NCBI GenBank assembly: GCA_963794605.1
Contig: CAWCEN010000003.1
Location: 124,001 to 188,000, forward strand
Source of the DNA: VAXT01 sp963794605
Lineage (GTDB): Bacteria > Actinomycetota > Thermoleophilia > Gaiellales > Gaiellaceae
DNA: 64,000 nt
Reading direction: 5' to 3'
Made by a program: the position numbers and the translations under genes
The notes under the pieces: generated by a model
Database searches by the model: none
Seen by the model: only the letters and a program-made list of their open reading frames with translations
Told to the model about the DNA's origin: nothing
Shown: positions 23,114 to 32,309 of the stretch, in pieces
Numbering within the stretch: the stretch's first letter is position 1
Layout of the letters: every line of letters begins with the position of its first letter

Positions 23114-23935
23114 TCAGCGACCTCGGGACAAGGCGGCCGCTGACCTGCGGTTGCGGACCCACGCGCTGATTCCGAGGCCGAGCAGCGCGAGCAGGGCGAC
23201 GACGACGATCGCCAGGGGCACGAGGAACCACTTCGCGCCGAGGTGAGCGACCCCGCCCGTCGGGTCGGGAGCCGCCTCGGCCGACGCTTCGCGCTGGGAG
23301 GCAGCCGCCCGGCTTTTCTTCTTCTTGCCCGGGAGCTTGTGGACGTTCGGCGGCCCTTCGCTCATCGCCGAGGCCGAGTCAGCCGCCGCGGCCGATCCAG
23401 GCCCGTGGAGCTTCGTGATCATCCAGTAGTTCACCCGCCAGTGGCCGTCCTTCCCGCGCACGACGTCGGTTTCGACGGTCGCCAACTGGCCTGAGCGGTG
23501 GTCCGGGAACATCAGGAGCTCGAGCCCGACCTTGTTCGGGTACGAGTAGTTGACGAGGCTCCACTTGCCCTGCCCGCGCTTGGACGCGGCGAACGGGACG
23601 ATCGGGATCTCGCCCTCGAGCCAGTCTTCACGCGTGATGCCCTGGCGCAGGTCGGGGCCGGCGAGGTCCCATGTGCCGGCAAGGTCGTGCTTGGAGACGG
23701 CGCCGCTGATGAACCTTGCGAGGACGGCGCTGACTGCGCGCCGCTTCTCTGCGGTGAACGGAACGTGCCTCGGCTCGCGGTAGAAGGCGTCGCTCGCGTA
23801 CGGACCGTTTGCGTTCCGGGCCGAACCTGAGCTCGAGTAGTGGACCGCCAGGTAACCCAGGGGGACAGCGACCACCGCCACCACGGCAGCAATCGTCAGC
23901 CGTCGTCGACTGCGGCGCGAAGAGAGCACGTTCAT
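23114..23935 (-). CDS. Hypothetical membrane protein with two membrane segments
   Basis: A 273-residue protein with a basic N-terminus and a membrane helix at residues about 13-31. A soluble domain of about 180 residues follows (AVLARFISGAVSKHDLAGTWDLAGPDLRQGITREDWLEGEIPIVPF, then WRVNYWMITKLHGP), then a Lys/Ala linker and a second membrane helix near residues 238-260 ending in a basic tail. The central domain has the look of SnoaL/NTF2-like or penicillin-binding-protein-associated domains, but I cannot assign it. The domain between the two helices is probably extracytoplasmic. It lies between rpoZ and coaBC on the opposite strand. Function unknown. Confidence 0.7.
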   Translation of the reverse strand: MNVLSSRRSRRRLTIAAVVAVVAVPLGYLAVHYSSSGSARNANGPYASDAFYREPRHVPFTAEKRRAVSAVLARFISGAVSKHDLAGTWDLAGPDLRQGITREDWLEGEIPIVPFAASKRGQGKWSLVNYSYPNKVGLELLMFPDHRSGQLATVETDVVRGKDGHWRVNYWMITKLHGPGSAAAADSASAMSEGPPNVHKLPGKKKKSRAAASQREASAEAAPDPTGGVAHLGAKWFLVPLAIVVVALLALLGLGISAWVRNRRSAAALSRGR

Positions 23936-23997
23936 TAGGACGAACGTAACGGCGACTCGGCTAGTGGGCTCTTGACTGCAGTGGGCAATATGTGTCC

Positions 23998-25146
23998 ATG
24001 GCCAAGGTGCTCCTCGGGGTCACCGGCGGCATCGCCGCCTACAAGGCTTGCGAGCTGACGCGCCTGCTCGCCAAGGCCGGGCACGACGTGGTTCCGCTGG
24101 TCACGCGCGGGGCGGACCGGTTCGTGCGCCGCGAGACCTTCGCCGCGCTCGCCCGGAGGCCGGCCGAGGAGGATCTCTATCCGCACCTGACCCGCGCGGA
24201 CCTGCTCGTGATCGCGCCGTTGACCGCGAACACCATGGCGAAGCTCGCATACGGGCTCGCGGACGACGTCCTCATGGAAGCGGCGCTGGCCCACCGCGGA
24301 CCGATGCTCGTCGCGCCGGCGATGAACCCGCGCATGTGGTCGCACCCGGCCACCCAGGCGAACGCAGCGACTCTGCGCGAGCGCGGGGTGGAGCTGATCG
24401 GCCCCGACGAGGGCGAGACGGCCGAGGGCGAGCTCGGCGTGGGGCGGATGGCCGAGCCCGAGGAGATCTTCGAGCGCGTGCAGGAGCTGCTCGGCGCGCG
24501 TAAAGGCTCGCTGAGCGGCAAGCATGTGCTTGTGACGGCCGGAGGCACCCGAGAGCCGCTCGACGCGGTGCGCTTCGTCGGCAACCGCTCCTCCGGGCGC
24601 ATGGGCGTCGCGCTCGCCGAGGAGGCTCGGCGCCGCGGCGCCGAGGTGACGCTGATCGCTTCGAACCTTGCGGTCGCGGCGCCGACGGGGATCGAGATCG
24701 TCGACGCATCGACCGCAGCCGACGTCTCGCGCGCGGCACGGGGCACTGACGCAGACGTCGTGCTCATGGCCGCGGCCATCTCCGACTACCGCCCCTCGCA
24801 AACCGACGACGCCAAGCGCCCGAAGGACGACAAGAGGTGGACGATCGAGCTCGAGCCGACCGCAGACGTTCTGAGGGGCCTCGGTGAGAGCCGCAAGAAC
24901 GGCCAGGTGCTCGTGGGGTTCGCGGCCGAAGCCGCAGAGGATGGGCTGCAGCGCGCCCGCCAGAAGCTCGCATACAAGAAGGTCGATCTCGTCGTCTACA
25001 ACGATGTATCCCGTGAGGATGTTGGTTTCGACTCCGAGGACAACGAGATCGTGATCGTCTCCGCGCAGGGCGAGCGCCGCGTGGAGAAGGCCCCGAAGGA
25101 AGCGATCGCCGCAGCGATCCTGGACGAGGTCGAGCACCTGATCTGA
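23998..25146 (+). CDS. coaBC: CoaBC: phosphopantothenoylcysteine decarboxylase / phosphopantothenate-cysteine ligase
   Basis: A 382-residue bifunctional enzyme of coenzyme A synthesis. The FMN-binding decarboxylase domain has GVTGGIAAYKACEL, APLTANTMAKLAYGLADD and PAMNPRMW. The ligase domain has VLVTAGGTREPLDAVRFVGNRSSG, AAAISDYRP and KKVDLVVYND. In the decarboxylase flap, where E. coli Dfp has SQACGDIGPGRM with catalytic Cys158, this protein reads ETAEGELGVGRM, so Glu143 occupies the Cys position. Whether relatives share this I cannot check. ATG 23998 fits the family start; GTG 23992 is possible. The stop overlaps the MoxR start (TGATG). Confidence 0.93.
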   Translation: MAKVLLGVTGGIAAYKACELTRLLAKAGHDVVPLVTRGADRFVRRETFAALARRPAEEDLYPHLTRADLLVIAPLTANTMAKLAYGLADDVLMEAALAHRGPMLVAPAMNPRMWSHPATQANAATLRERGVELIGPDEGETAEGELGVGRMAEPEEIFERVQELLGARKGSLSGKHVLVTAGGTREPLDAVRFVGNRSSGRMGVALAEEARRRGAEVTLIASNLAVAAPTGIEIVDASTAADVSRAARGTDADVVLMAAAISDYRPSQTDDAKRPKDDKRWTIELEPTADVLRGLGESRKNGQVLVGFAAEAAEDGLQRARQKLAYKKVDLVVYNDVSREDVGFDSEDNEIVIVSAQGERRVEKAPKEAIAAAILDEVEHLI

Positions 25147-26102
25147 TGCAGGAGCCGACCACCTCGACCGAGCATTCGGCCGACGTCATCCGTCGTCTTG
25201 CCGAAAACGTCGGAAAGGTCGTCCACGCGCCGGCCGAGACGCTCCGGCTCTCAGTGCTCTGCCTCGTCAGCGAGGGGCACCTGATCATCGAGGACTTTCC
25301 GGGCGTCGGGAAAACGATGCTGGCCAAGGCGATGGCGCGCTCCCTCGACTGCTCCTTCTCGCGCCTCCAGTTCACGCCCGATTTGCTCCCCTCAGACGTC
25401 ACCGGCGTCAACGTCTTCAACCAGCGCTCGAACGAGTTCGAGTTCCGGCCGGGCCCGATCTTCGCGAACCTCCTCCTCGTCGACGAGATCAACCGCGCTC
25501 CACCGAAGACCCAGGCGGCGCTCCTGGAGTGCATGCAGGAGAACCAGGTCACGATCGACGGCGTGAGCTACTCGCTCGGTCGGCCGTTCATGGTCATGGC
25601 GACGCAGAACCCGATCGAGTACGAGGGCACGTATCCGCTACCCGAGGCGCAGCTCGACCGCTTCACGATGCGGCTCGACATCGGCTACCCGCAGCCGGAC
25701 CAGGAGGCGCGCATGCTCTCGGAGCAGACGAGCGACCCGCCGCTCGAAATGCTCGAGCCGGTCATCAACGCGACCGGGATCACGGAGGTGATCGACGAGG
25801 CGACGCGCGTCTTCGTCGAGCCGAGCCTCAACCGCTACGTCGTCGACCTCGTCGGCCAGACGCGGAGCGACCAGCGGCTCTACCTCGGTGCGAGCCCGCG
25901 CGCCGGGATCTCGCTCCTGCGAGTCTCGAAGGCGCGGGCACTCGCCGACGGGCGGGACTACGTGCTGCCCGACGACATCCAGGCGGTCGCGACCGCCGTC
26001 CTCGCGCACAGGCTGATCCTCGGGCCCGAAGCGCGCGCGAATGGGACGCCCCCGCAGCAGCTCGTTCGCGAAGCAGTCGAACGGACCCCGGTCCCCGCCT
26101 GA
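25146..26102 (+). CDS. MoxR-family AAA+ ATPase
   Basis: The 318-residue ATPase shows Walker A DFPGVGKTMLAKAMA, Walker B NLLLVDEINRAPPKTQAALLECMQE, sensor 1 VMATQNPIEYEGTYPLPEAQLDRF and a C-terminal lid. MoxR proteins act as chaperones for the assembly or activation of protein complexes and are usually encoded with DUF58 proteins and transglutaminases, exactly as here. The ATG overlaps the coaBC stop by one base, and the DUF58 gene begins one base after its stop, so the three-gene module is likely cotranslated. Target unknown. Confidence 0.93.
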   Translation: MQEPTTSTEHSADVIRRLAENVGKVVHAPAETLRLSVLCLVSEGHLIIEDFPGVGKTMLAKAMARSLDCSFSRLQFTPDLLPSDVTGVNVFNQRSNEFEFRPGPIFANLLLVDEINRAPPKTQAALLECMQENQVTIDGVSYSLGRPFMVMATQNPIEYEGTYPLPEAQLDRFTMRLDIGYPQPDQEARMLSEQTSDPPLEMLEPVINATGITEVIDEATRVFVEPSLNRYVVDLVGQTRSDQRLYLGASPRAGISLLRVSKARALADGRDYVLPDDIQAVATAVLAHRLILGPEARANGTPPQQLVREAVERTPVPA

Positions 26103-26103
26103 C

Positions 26104-27315
26104 ATGGTCGGGCTGACCGAACGCGGTCGGCTCGCCTTGCTGCTCGCAGGCGGCATCTACCTCGTCGCCTGGGGCTTCGGCTCGCGGTCGCTGTACCCGA
26201 TCGCCACCGGCCTCGCGATCGCCGTCGTCGGCGCACGGATCTGGGTCGAGATCCTGCGGCAGCCCGTCACCCTGCGCCGCCACCTGGGCGCCCGCGAGTA
26301 CACGGAGGGCGACGACGTCACGATCGGGCTCGAGGCAAAGGCCCACCGCAGCCCCGGCCCGCGGACGCTCGAGGTCTACGAGCAGATCAGCAGGCTCGGC
26401 GAGCGCCGTGTCGAGCTCCATCGTGGGGGGCGGGAGCTCCATGTCCGCTACGTGCTCCCGGCGATGCCGCGCGGGCGATACCGCTTCGACGCGGTTCGGG
26501 CGGTGTTCGAGGACCCGTTCGGGCTCGCGCACGCAGAGCAGGACCTGGGCGCCGAGTCGACACTGCTCGTCTACCCGCGCCTCGTCGAGCTGGAGCGCGT
26601 GTTTTCGGAGCTCGGCGTGACGCTCGCCGGCGGACACGTCGTGCTCCGGCGGACGGCCGGTTTCGACCTCCACAGCGTCCGCGAGTACCAGGAAGGCGAG
26701 TCGCTGCGCAAGGTGCACTGGCGAACGACCGCGAAGCGCGGCGAGCTGATGGTGAAGGAGCTCGAAGACATGCCGCACGACGAGGTGGCGGTGCTGCTCG
26801 ACGCGGACGGCCGCGCTGTGGTCGGAGGGTCGTTCGACGTGCAGGTCCGCGCTGCCGGCTCGATCCTGCGCGCGAACGCGCTCCGCGGACGCCGGGCGCT
26901 GCTCAGCATCACATCCTCGCCTCCCGAGACCTGTCAGGTCGGATCGATCGACGGTGAGTGGCGGACCGCGCTCGAGCTGCTCGCGGCCGCCGAGCCGACC
27001 GGGAAGGACTCGCTCGCGCGCTTCCTCGAACGGGACGCCTCGCCGGCCCTGCAGGCGGTCGAGCTCGTCGTCGTGACGGCTGCGCTCGAACCGCAACTCG
27101 TCGACGCGCTCCTCGATCGCGCGTTCGCGCGACGGCCTGTCTCGCTCGTGCTCGTCGACGCGCCGAGCTTCAACGGCGGCGACCCCATTCCGCTGCGCGA
27201 ACCGGTGCTCCTTCGACTCCAGGCGGGCGGCGTCCCGGTCGTGGCCCTACGGCGAGGCGACGACCTGGCCGCGAAGCTCAGCGGGCTCGAGGAGGCCCGC
27301 ACGGCAAGTGGCTAA
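26104..27315 (+). CDS. DUF58 family protein
   Basis: A 403-residue protein with two membrane helices at the N-terminus (residues about 9-45) and the DUF58 core FDLHSVREYQEGESLRKVHWRTTAKRGELMVKELED near residue 190-225, followed by a VWA-like region (EVAVLLDADGRA). DUF58 proteins accompany MoxR ATPases and are thought to be their clients or adaptors. ATG 26104 lies two bases after the MoxR stop. The frame is open upstream within moxR, but that extension is not coding. It overlaps the transglutaminase gene by 8 bases. Confidence 0.88.
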   Translation: MVGLTERGRLALLLAGGIYLVAWGFGSRSLYPIATGLAIAVVGARIWVEILRQPVTLRRHLGAREYTEGDDVTIGLEAKAHRSPGPRTLEVYEQISRLGERRVELHRGGRELHVRYVLPAMPRGRYRFDAVRAVFEDPFGLAHAEQDLGAESTLLVYPRLVELERVFSELGVTLAGGHVVLRRTAGFDLHSVREYQEGESLRKVHWRTTAKRGELMVKELEDMPHDEVAVLLDADGRAVVGGSFDVQVRAAGSILRANALRGRRALLSITSSPPETCQVGSIDGEWRTALELLAAAEPTGKDSLARFLERDASPALQAVELVVVTAALEPQLVDALLDRAFARRPVSLVLVDAPSFNGGDPIPLREPVLLRLQAGGVPVVALRRGDDLAAKLSGLEEARTASG

Positions 27316-29551
27316 GACCGCGACCTTCTCGCTCCTGCTCGGCGTCCTGATCGCGTGGAACTGGGGGCGGCTGGAGACGAACCGGTCGAGCGGACTGATC
27401 CTGCTCATGATCCTGCTCGGCGTTGCTCCGGCGCTCCTGCCCTCGCGGCGGCTGCGCCTCGCCGGTGCAGGGCTCGCGCTGGTCGCGGCCTGGTCGATCG
27501 CGCTCGACGTCCGGCCGTACGCGCTGGGGACGGTGCTGAGCCGCACGGGGCGGGGGTTCCTCGACTTCTACGACGTGCTCGTCCCGTTCGACGCTTCGGA
27601 GCACCGGGTGATGGAGGGCGTGGTCCTGCTCGCGGTCTTCGTCTTCACGACGCTGGCGTCGCTCGCGGTTGCGGCGCGCCGTCCGCTGCTCGCGAGCCTC
27701 GTCCTCGTGGCCGGAGCCGGTTGGCCGGCGACGATCTTTCCCGGGCACGACGACCTCGGGCGGGGCGTCCTGCTGCTCGTGGTGGCGCTCGCTCTCGTCG
27801 CACGGCTCGGGTCGACGACGCGCCGCGGCGCTCCGCAGGTGCTCGTCGGCACGGCGCTCGTGGTCACCGCGCTGATCGCCTCGAGCTGGAACGGCGTGGC
27901 CAAGGCGCAGTTCCTCGACTGGCAGAACTGGGATATCTCGACGAAGACCGGGCCTTCGGTCAGCGTCGAGTACGTCTGGAAGGCGAACTACCGGGGCGTC
28001 AACTTCCCGAAGAAGCGCACGCGTGTCTTCAGGGTCGAGACAAACGACGCGCGCGCCGTCTACTGGCGGGCGACGACGCTCGACACGTTCGCCGAAGACG
28101 CTTGGAAGGAGGAGCCGGTCGGCATGAACTCGTTCACGGTCGAGCCGGGGCGCGACAGGCTCACGGACGATCCTCTCCTCCCGAGGCGCGCGCAGAATCC
28201 CGACCGGTGGAGTGAGGCGACCGTGCACATCGACGCGCTGCTCGATCACCACCTGATCAGCGCGAGCGGCCCCGTCGCCTACGAGTCCGAAGACGGCGTC
28301 GAGTACTACCGGGGAGGCGTGGCGAAAGTCTCGGGGAAGGCGCCGAGCCGCGGCGCGCAGTACGCGAGCTGGTCGTGGCAGCCGCAGCCCACGCCGTCGG
28401 CGCTCGCGAATTCTCCGGCCCGGTACCCACGCGAGATCCGCACCGGCGGCTATCGCGAGGTCGGTCCCGGGCGTGCCGTCCCGGCGTTCGGCACACAGGA
28501 GCGCCTGGACTGGCTGCTCGACGCGTTCGACGACCCGCGGCTCGCTGCGTACCGCCCGCTCTACCAGACCGCCGAGACGATCGCCGGCGACGCAACGAAT
28601 CCGTACGCGGCCACGGTCGCGATCGAGGCGTGGCTGCGCTCGAGCGGAGGCTTCAGCTACAACGAGCACCCGCGGCAGGTACGCGGGATGCCGCCGCTCG
28701 TCGGGTTCGTCACCCGAACGAAGGAGGGCTACTGCCAGCACTTCGCGGGCGCGATGGCCCTGATGCTGCGCTACCTCGGGATTCCCGCCCGGGTCGCGGC
28801 CGGTTTCACGAGCGGCGCCTATGACGCGGATCGGGGCACCTGGCGCGTCAATGACCGGAACGCGCACACATGGGTCGAGGTGTGGTTCAAGGGCTACGGC
28901 TGGCTTCCCTTCGACCCGACCCCAGGACGCGGCAACCTCGGCGGCACCTACACGACCTCGTCGATCTCGGTCAACGTGTCAGGGGTCGAGAACGTGCTCA
29001 GGAAGAGCATCGGCAGCGCAGCGGCGGGCAACCTGCTCCGCTTCCAGCTCGGCGGGCACGGCCAGCGGATCCCGGGCGACAACCAGGCGTCGAGCGGCGA
29101 CGTCGCCAAGGCGCGCGGGGGAGGGACACCGGGGGCAGGCTTCCCGGTTGCCCAGGTCCTCATCGCCGGGCTGGCCGTGCTCGTCCTTCTCCTTGTCGTC
29201 GCGAAGCTCGTTTTCAGGCGCAGCCGCTTCCTGACCGGCGACCCGCGTGCGATTGCGACCGCCTGCAGGCGCGAGCTCGTCGGGTACCTGCTCGACGTCG
29301 GGATCACGATCCCTCGCAATCTCGGGATCGCCGAGCTCCGGGAGGTCGTGCTGAAACGGACCGGCGTCGATTCCGGCCGCCTCGTCGAGCACATGGGACA
29401 GGCCCGGTTCGGCCCGCCCGCGGCCAGCGCGGAAGCCGCCCACGAGGCGAAGTCGGAGCTGCGCGCTGTCCGGCGCCGGCTGCGGCGCGCGATCCCGTTC
29501 AGCCGCCGGGCGCGCGGGCTCTTCTCGGTCCGCTCGCTCCTCGCCTCCTGA
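27308..29551 (+). CDS. Transglutaminase-like membrane protein (DUF3488 / DUF4129 type)
   Basis: A 747-residue protein with about five to six N-terminal membrane helices (residues 5-200) and a large extracytoplasmic transglutaminase-like domain with an intact triad: Cys476 in GYCQHFAGAMALML, His520 in NAHTWVEVWF and Asp536 in FDPTPGRG. One more membrane helix lies near residue 617-637 (VLIAGLAVLVLLLVVAKLVF), and a cytoplasmic C-terminal tail follows. The family may act as a protease or cross-linking enzyme at the cell surface; the actual reaction is not established. Third member of the MoxR-DUF58 module, translated from GTG 27308. Confidence 0.9.
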   Translation: MAKTATFSLLLGVLIAWNWGRLETNRSSGLILLMILLGVAPALLPSRRLRLAGAGLALVAAWSIALDVRPYALGTVLSRTGRGFLDFYDVLVPFDASEHRVMEGVVLLAVFVFTTLASLAVAARRPLLASLVLVAGAGWPATIFPGHDDLGRGVLLLVVALALVARLGSTTRRGAPQVLVGTALVVTALIASSWNGVAKAQFLDWQNWDISTKTGPSVSVEYVWKANYRGVNFPKKRTRVFRVETNDARAVYWRATTLDTFAEDAWKEEPVGMNSFTVEPGRDRLTDDPLLPRRAQNPDRWSEATVHIDALLDHHLISASGPVAYESEDGVEYYRGGVAKVSGKAPSRGAQYASWSWQPQPTPSALANSPARYPREIRTGGYREVGPGRAVPAFGTQERLDWLLDAFDDPRLAAYRPLYQTAETIAGDATNPYAATVAIEAWLRSSGGFSYNEHPRQVRGMPPLVGFVTRTKEGYCQHFAGAMALMLRYLGIPARVAAGFTSGAYDADRGTWRVNDRNAHTWVEVWFKGYGWLPFDPTPGRGNLGGTYTTSSISVNVSGVENVLRKSIGSAAAGNLLRFQLGGHGQRIPGDNQASSGDVAKARGGGTPGAGFPVAQVLIAGLAVLVLLLVVAKLVFRRSRFLTGDPRAIATACRRELVGYLLDVGITIPRNLGIAELREVVLKRTGVDSGRLVEHMGQARFGPPAASAEAAHEAKSELRAVRRRLRRAIPFSRRARGLFSVRSLLAS

Positions 29552-29640
29552 CTTTCCCTATCTTGGGGTACGTGCCCCTTCCGGCAATGAGCCCATCACC
29601 TCCGGCGGCCGCTGAACGGCGCCAGGCGGTGTCCTCAGTC

Positions 29641-29666
29641 GCCCCAATGCTGACGAGCATTGGGGC
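29641..29666 (+). terminator. Strong hairpin, probable terminator of the MoxR module
   Basis: A perfect 11-bp stem (GCCCCAATGCT with AGCATTGGGGC, loop GACG), 90 bases after the transglutaminase stop. The tail has only scattered T residues, so the evidence is the stem and the position. Confidence 0.55.
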
Positions 29667-29697
29667 TCCCTGCGTCCTACCCTGGCTTGCTCATCGA

Positions 29698-29713
29698 CCC
29701 CCGGAAGCGGGGG
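29698..29713. other. Short GC hairpin before the TPR gene
   Basis: CCCCCG-GAAG-CGGGGG, a 6-bp stem with a four-base loop, 22 bases before the ATG at 29736. Confidence 0.4.
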
Positions 29714-29735
29714 CGCACTACCGGAAGGGACACAG

Positions 29736-30092
29736 ATGAGCGAGAGCGAGACCTATGACCTCTTCCAGAAGGGTCGCGCACATCTGAAGCGGGGGATGCC
29801 CGCCCAGGCGACGGTCTCCCTCGAGAAGGCGAAGCGCCGCGAGCCCGCGAAGGCGTCGATCCGCGAGGCGCTGGGGATCGCGTACTTCCGCCTCCGCCGC
29901 TACCAGGAAGCCGAGTCCGAGTTTCGCGCCCTGGTCGACCTCTCGCCCGCGGACGACTACGCGCACTATGGGCTGGCACGTGCGCTCGAGAAGCTCGGCC
30001 GGACGAGCGAGGCCCGCGGCCATCTCAAGCTCGCCAGGTCGCTGCGCCCGGGCAGCGAGCACTACGCCGAGCGGCTGCGCGCGCTCGAGTAA
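29736..30092 (+). CDS. Small TPR-repeat protein
   Basis: 118 residues with about two and a half tetratricopeptide repeats: residues 8-36 (LFQKGRAHLKRGMPAQATVSLEKAKRR), 41-70 (IREALGIAYFRLRRYQEAESEFRALVDL) and 75-103 (AHYGLARALEKLGRTSEARGHLKLARSL). TPR units bind other proteins, so this is probably an adaptor, but the partner is unknown. There is no signal peptide or membrane helix. It ends 3 bases before dtd and is likely cotranscribed with it. Confidence 0.8.
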   Translation: MSESETYDLFQKGRAHLKRGMPAQATVSLEKAKRREPAKASIREALGIAYFRLRRYQEAESEFRALVDLSPADDYAHYGLARALEKLGRTSEARGHLKLARSLRPGSEHYAERLRALE

Positions 30093-30095
30093 CCG

Positions 30096-30533
30096 TTGCG
30101 CGCCGTCGTCCAGCGCGTCGCGGAGGCGTGCGTGCGCGTCGAAGGCAGCGTCGTGGGGGAGATCGGCCCGGGCCTGTGCGTCCTGCTCGGAGTCGCGCGC
30201 GGGGACGACGAAGACGGGGCGGAACGCCTCGCCGGTCGCGTCGCACGCCTGCGGATCTTCGAGAACGACGAGGGCAAGTTCGACCGCAGCGTCCTCGACA
30301 TGGGCGGAGCGGTTCTCGTGGTCAGCAACTTCACGCTGATCGCGGAGGCCGCGAAGGGCAACCGGCCGAGCTTTTCCGGGGCCGCCCCGCCCGCGCCGGC
30401 GGACGCGCTCTACGAAAGCTTCTGCGCAGCAGTCCGCGAGCTGGGCATCAGGGTCGAGACCGGTGTCTTCGGCGCCCGCATGCGCGTCGAGCTCGTGAAC
30501 GACGGCCCGGTGACGATCCTGCTCGACGCCTAG
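30096..30533 (+). CDS. dtd: D-aminoacyl-tRNA deacylase
   Basis: The 145-residue enzyme hydrolyses D-aminoacyl-tRNA (and mischarged glycyl-tRNA-Ala) to protect translation from D-amino acids. Family motifs are MRAVVQRVAEACVRVEG at the N-terminus, VSNFTLIAEAAKGNRPSF (the usual SQFTL...KGxRPSF active-site motif) and the C-terminal cross-subunit motif VNDGPVT. TTG 30096 is the only start that fits the family N-terminus. In the same window the DgcA/DgcN-like pair also deals with a D-amino acid, but the genes are 23 kb apart. Confidence 0.93.
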   Translation: MRAVVQRVAEACVRVEGSVVGEIGPGLCVLLGVARGDDEDGAERLAGRVARLRIFENDEGKFDRSVLDMGGAVLVVSNFTLIAEAAKGNRPSFSGAAPPAPADALYESFCAAVRELGIRVETGVFGARMRVELVNDGPVTILLDA

Positions 30534-30584
30534 CCGACCGGCTTCGGCGTAGATAATCAACTAGTCCCCCTAGAAACCTCGAAA

Positions 30585-30667
30585 GACAGGGAAGGGAGTG
30601 GGGCGTCTGCGCGTCATGTAATGATGGACCGTTTGCCGTATTTCCAACCGATCCTTCGTTCCCTGTC
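30585..30667 (+). other. Long-range inverted repeat in the kinase leader
   Basis: GACAGGGAA (30585-30593) is exactly complementary to TTCCCTGTC (30659-30667), 65 bases apart. The second arm ends 9 bases before the kinase ATG, so pairing would affect the ribosome-binding region. Could be chance. Confidence 0.3.
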
Positions 30668-30676
30668 AGGGGTTCC

Positions 30677-32309
30677 ATGACGCCCGGCCCCCCGGAGTTG
30701 CGCGCTTCCACGCGGATCGGAACGGAGGTCGCCGGGTTCAAGATCGAATCGGTCCTCGGCCGCGGTGGGATGAGCGTCGTCTACGTCGCCGAGCAGATGC
30801 GGCTCGCCCGCAAGGTCGCGCTCAAGGTGCTGACGAACGAGCTGGCCTGGGACGAGCAGTTCCGTGAGCGCTTCGTGCGCGAGTCGCACATCGCGGCCAC
30901 GATCGACCACCCGAACATCATTCCCATCTACGACGCCGGGGAGGCCGACGGGCTCCTCTATATCGCCATGCGCTTCGTGCAGGGGCCCGATCTCAAGGAG
31001 ATCCTGAAGCGCGGTCCGCTCGGCGTCGGCCGGACGATCTTCCTCCTCGAGCAGCTCGCGAGCGCGCTCGACGCAGCGCACGCGCACGCGCTCGTCCACC
31101 GCGACGTGAAGCCGGGCAACATCCTCGTCGAGGAGAGCACCGACCACGCCTACCTCACGGACTTCGGCGTCGCGAAGCAGACGACCGCGCGCGGCCTGAC
31201 CTCCACGGGGCACTTTCTCGGCACGGTCGAGTACGCGGCTCCCGAGCAGATCGAGGGAGGGCCGGTCGGCGCTCGCACCGACGTCTATGCGCTCGGCTGC
31301 GTTCTGTACGAGTCGCTCACCGGGTCACCGCCGTTTGCGCACGGAACGGAGCACGCCGTTCTGCACGCGCACCTCGTCGATCCGCCGCCGTCCGTGAGCA
31401 GTGTTCGGCCCGACCTGCCCCAGGCATTCGACAGCGTGGTCGCGACCGCGATGGCGAAGGCCGCGGAGGACCGGTTCGGCTCGTGCGGAGAGCTCGCCCA
31501 CGCGGCCCGTAACGCGGCGAGCGGGACGGCGCGCCGAGTCGACGGCAGCCCGCCGGGTCACGTAGCGACGATCGCGTCGACTCCAGTCCCCGCCCCGATC
31601 CCGGACCCCGTGCCGGAGCCCGTCCCAGCTCCAGCCGTCGAAGCGCCCGAGACCCCTCCGCCGCCTCGAGAGCCGGCCGGCATGCGACTGACTCCTCTCA
31701 GGCAGATGCTGCTGACGTTCCTGCTCGTGGTCTTGGCGGCGGCGGCGTCCGGCTTCGTCGTCTATTTCCTGGTTCGCGGCGAGGGGACGGAAACTCCTGT
31801 TGCCGCTCGCCCAGGGCCCGGTCGTTCACAAGCTCGCCGACCTCATCCCGGAGCCGATCTGGGACAGCTGCAAGGAGACCGTCAGACCCCGCCCCGGCGC
31901 GCTCGAGACGGCGGCGTGTCTGCCTCCCGCGGATGCCAAGACGTTCACGCCCGATCACCTCGAGGTCTCCACGTTCGGGAGCGGCGCAGCCGTCCAGCGC
32001 GCGTACGAGGCCGAGCGGCGCCTGCACAGCGTTGCCCGCGACCAAGGCAAGTGCAACGGCGTGAGCTGGGGCGGCGAGAGCAAGTGGTTCCACAACTCGG
32101 CCTCGCCCGGGGCGCCACCGGCGCACGGCGGCTCGCGGCTCTGCTACTTCGACGGCACAGACGCGGTCATCGTGTGGACGCACCGCAAGTTGGGTCAGCC
32201 GACCCACCAGGACTTTCTTGCGGTCGCCCGCGAGGGCGGCAGCGATCACCCGGGGCTCTACGGCTGGTGGAGGTTCTGGCACCACCGCCTCGGCAAGACG
32301 CTGGGGTAA
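30677..32309 (+). CDS. Membrane Ser/Thr protein kinase (PknB type), apparent frameshift after the membrane helix
   Basis: The N-terminal kinase domain (residues about 20-280) has a glycine loop GRGGMSVVY, Lys50, HRDVKPGNI with Asp143, and TDFG with Asp162, then a Pro-rich linker and a membrane helix at residues about 343-365. Just after it, at GAGGGGACGG (31781-31790), this frame turns into Arg-rich nonsense. The plus-one frame instead reads a coherent extracellular domain of about 165 residues (KLADLIPEPIWDSCKE ... WWRFWHHRLGKTLG), stopping at 32307-32309. One extra G in the run 31783-31786 would explain it. The stop overlaps the next gene (TAATG). A separate gene from TTG 31800 is less likely: it would have no ribosome-binding site or signal. 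Confidence 0.8.
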
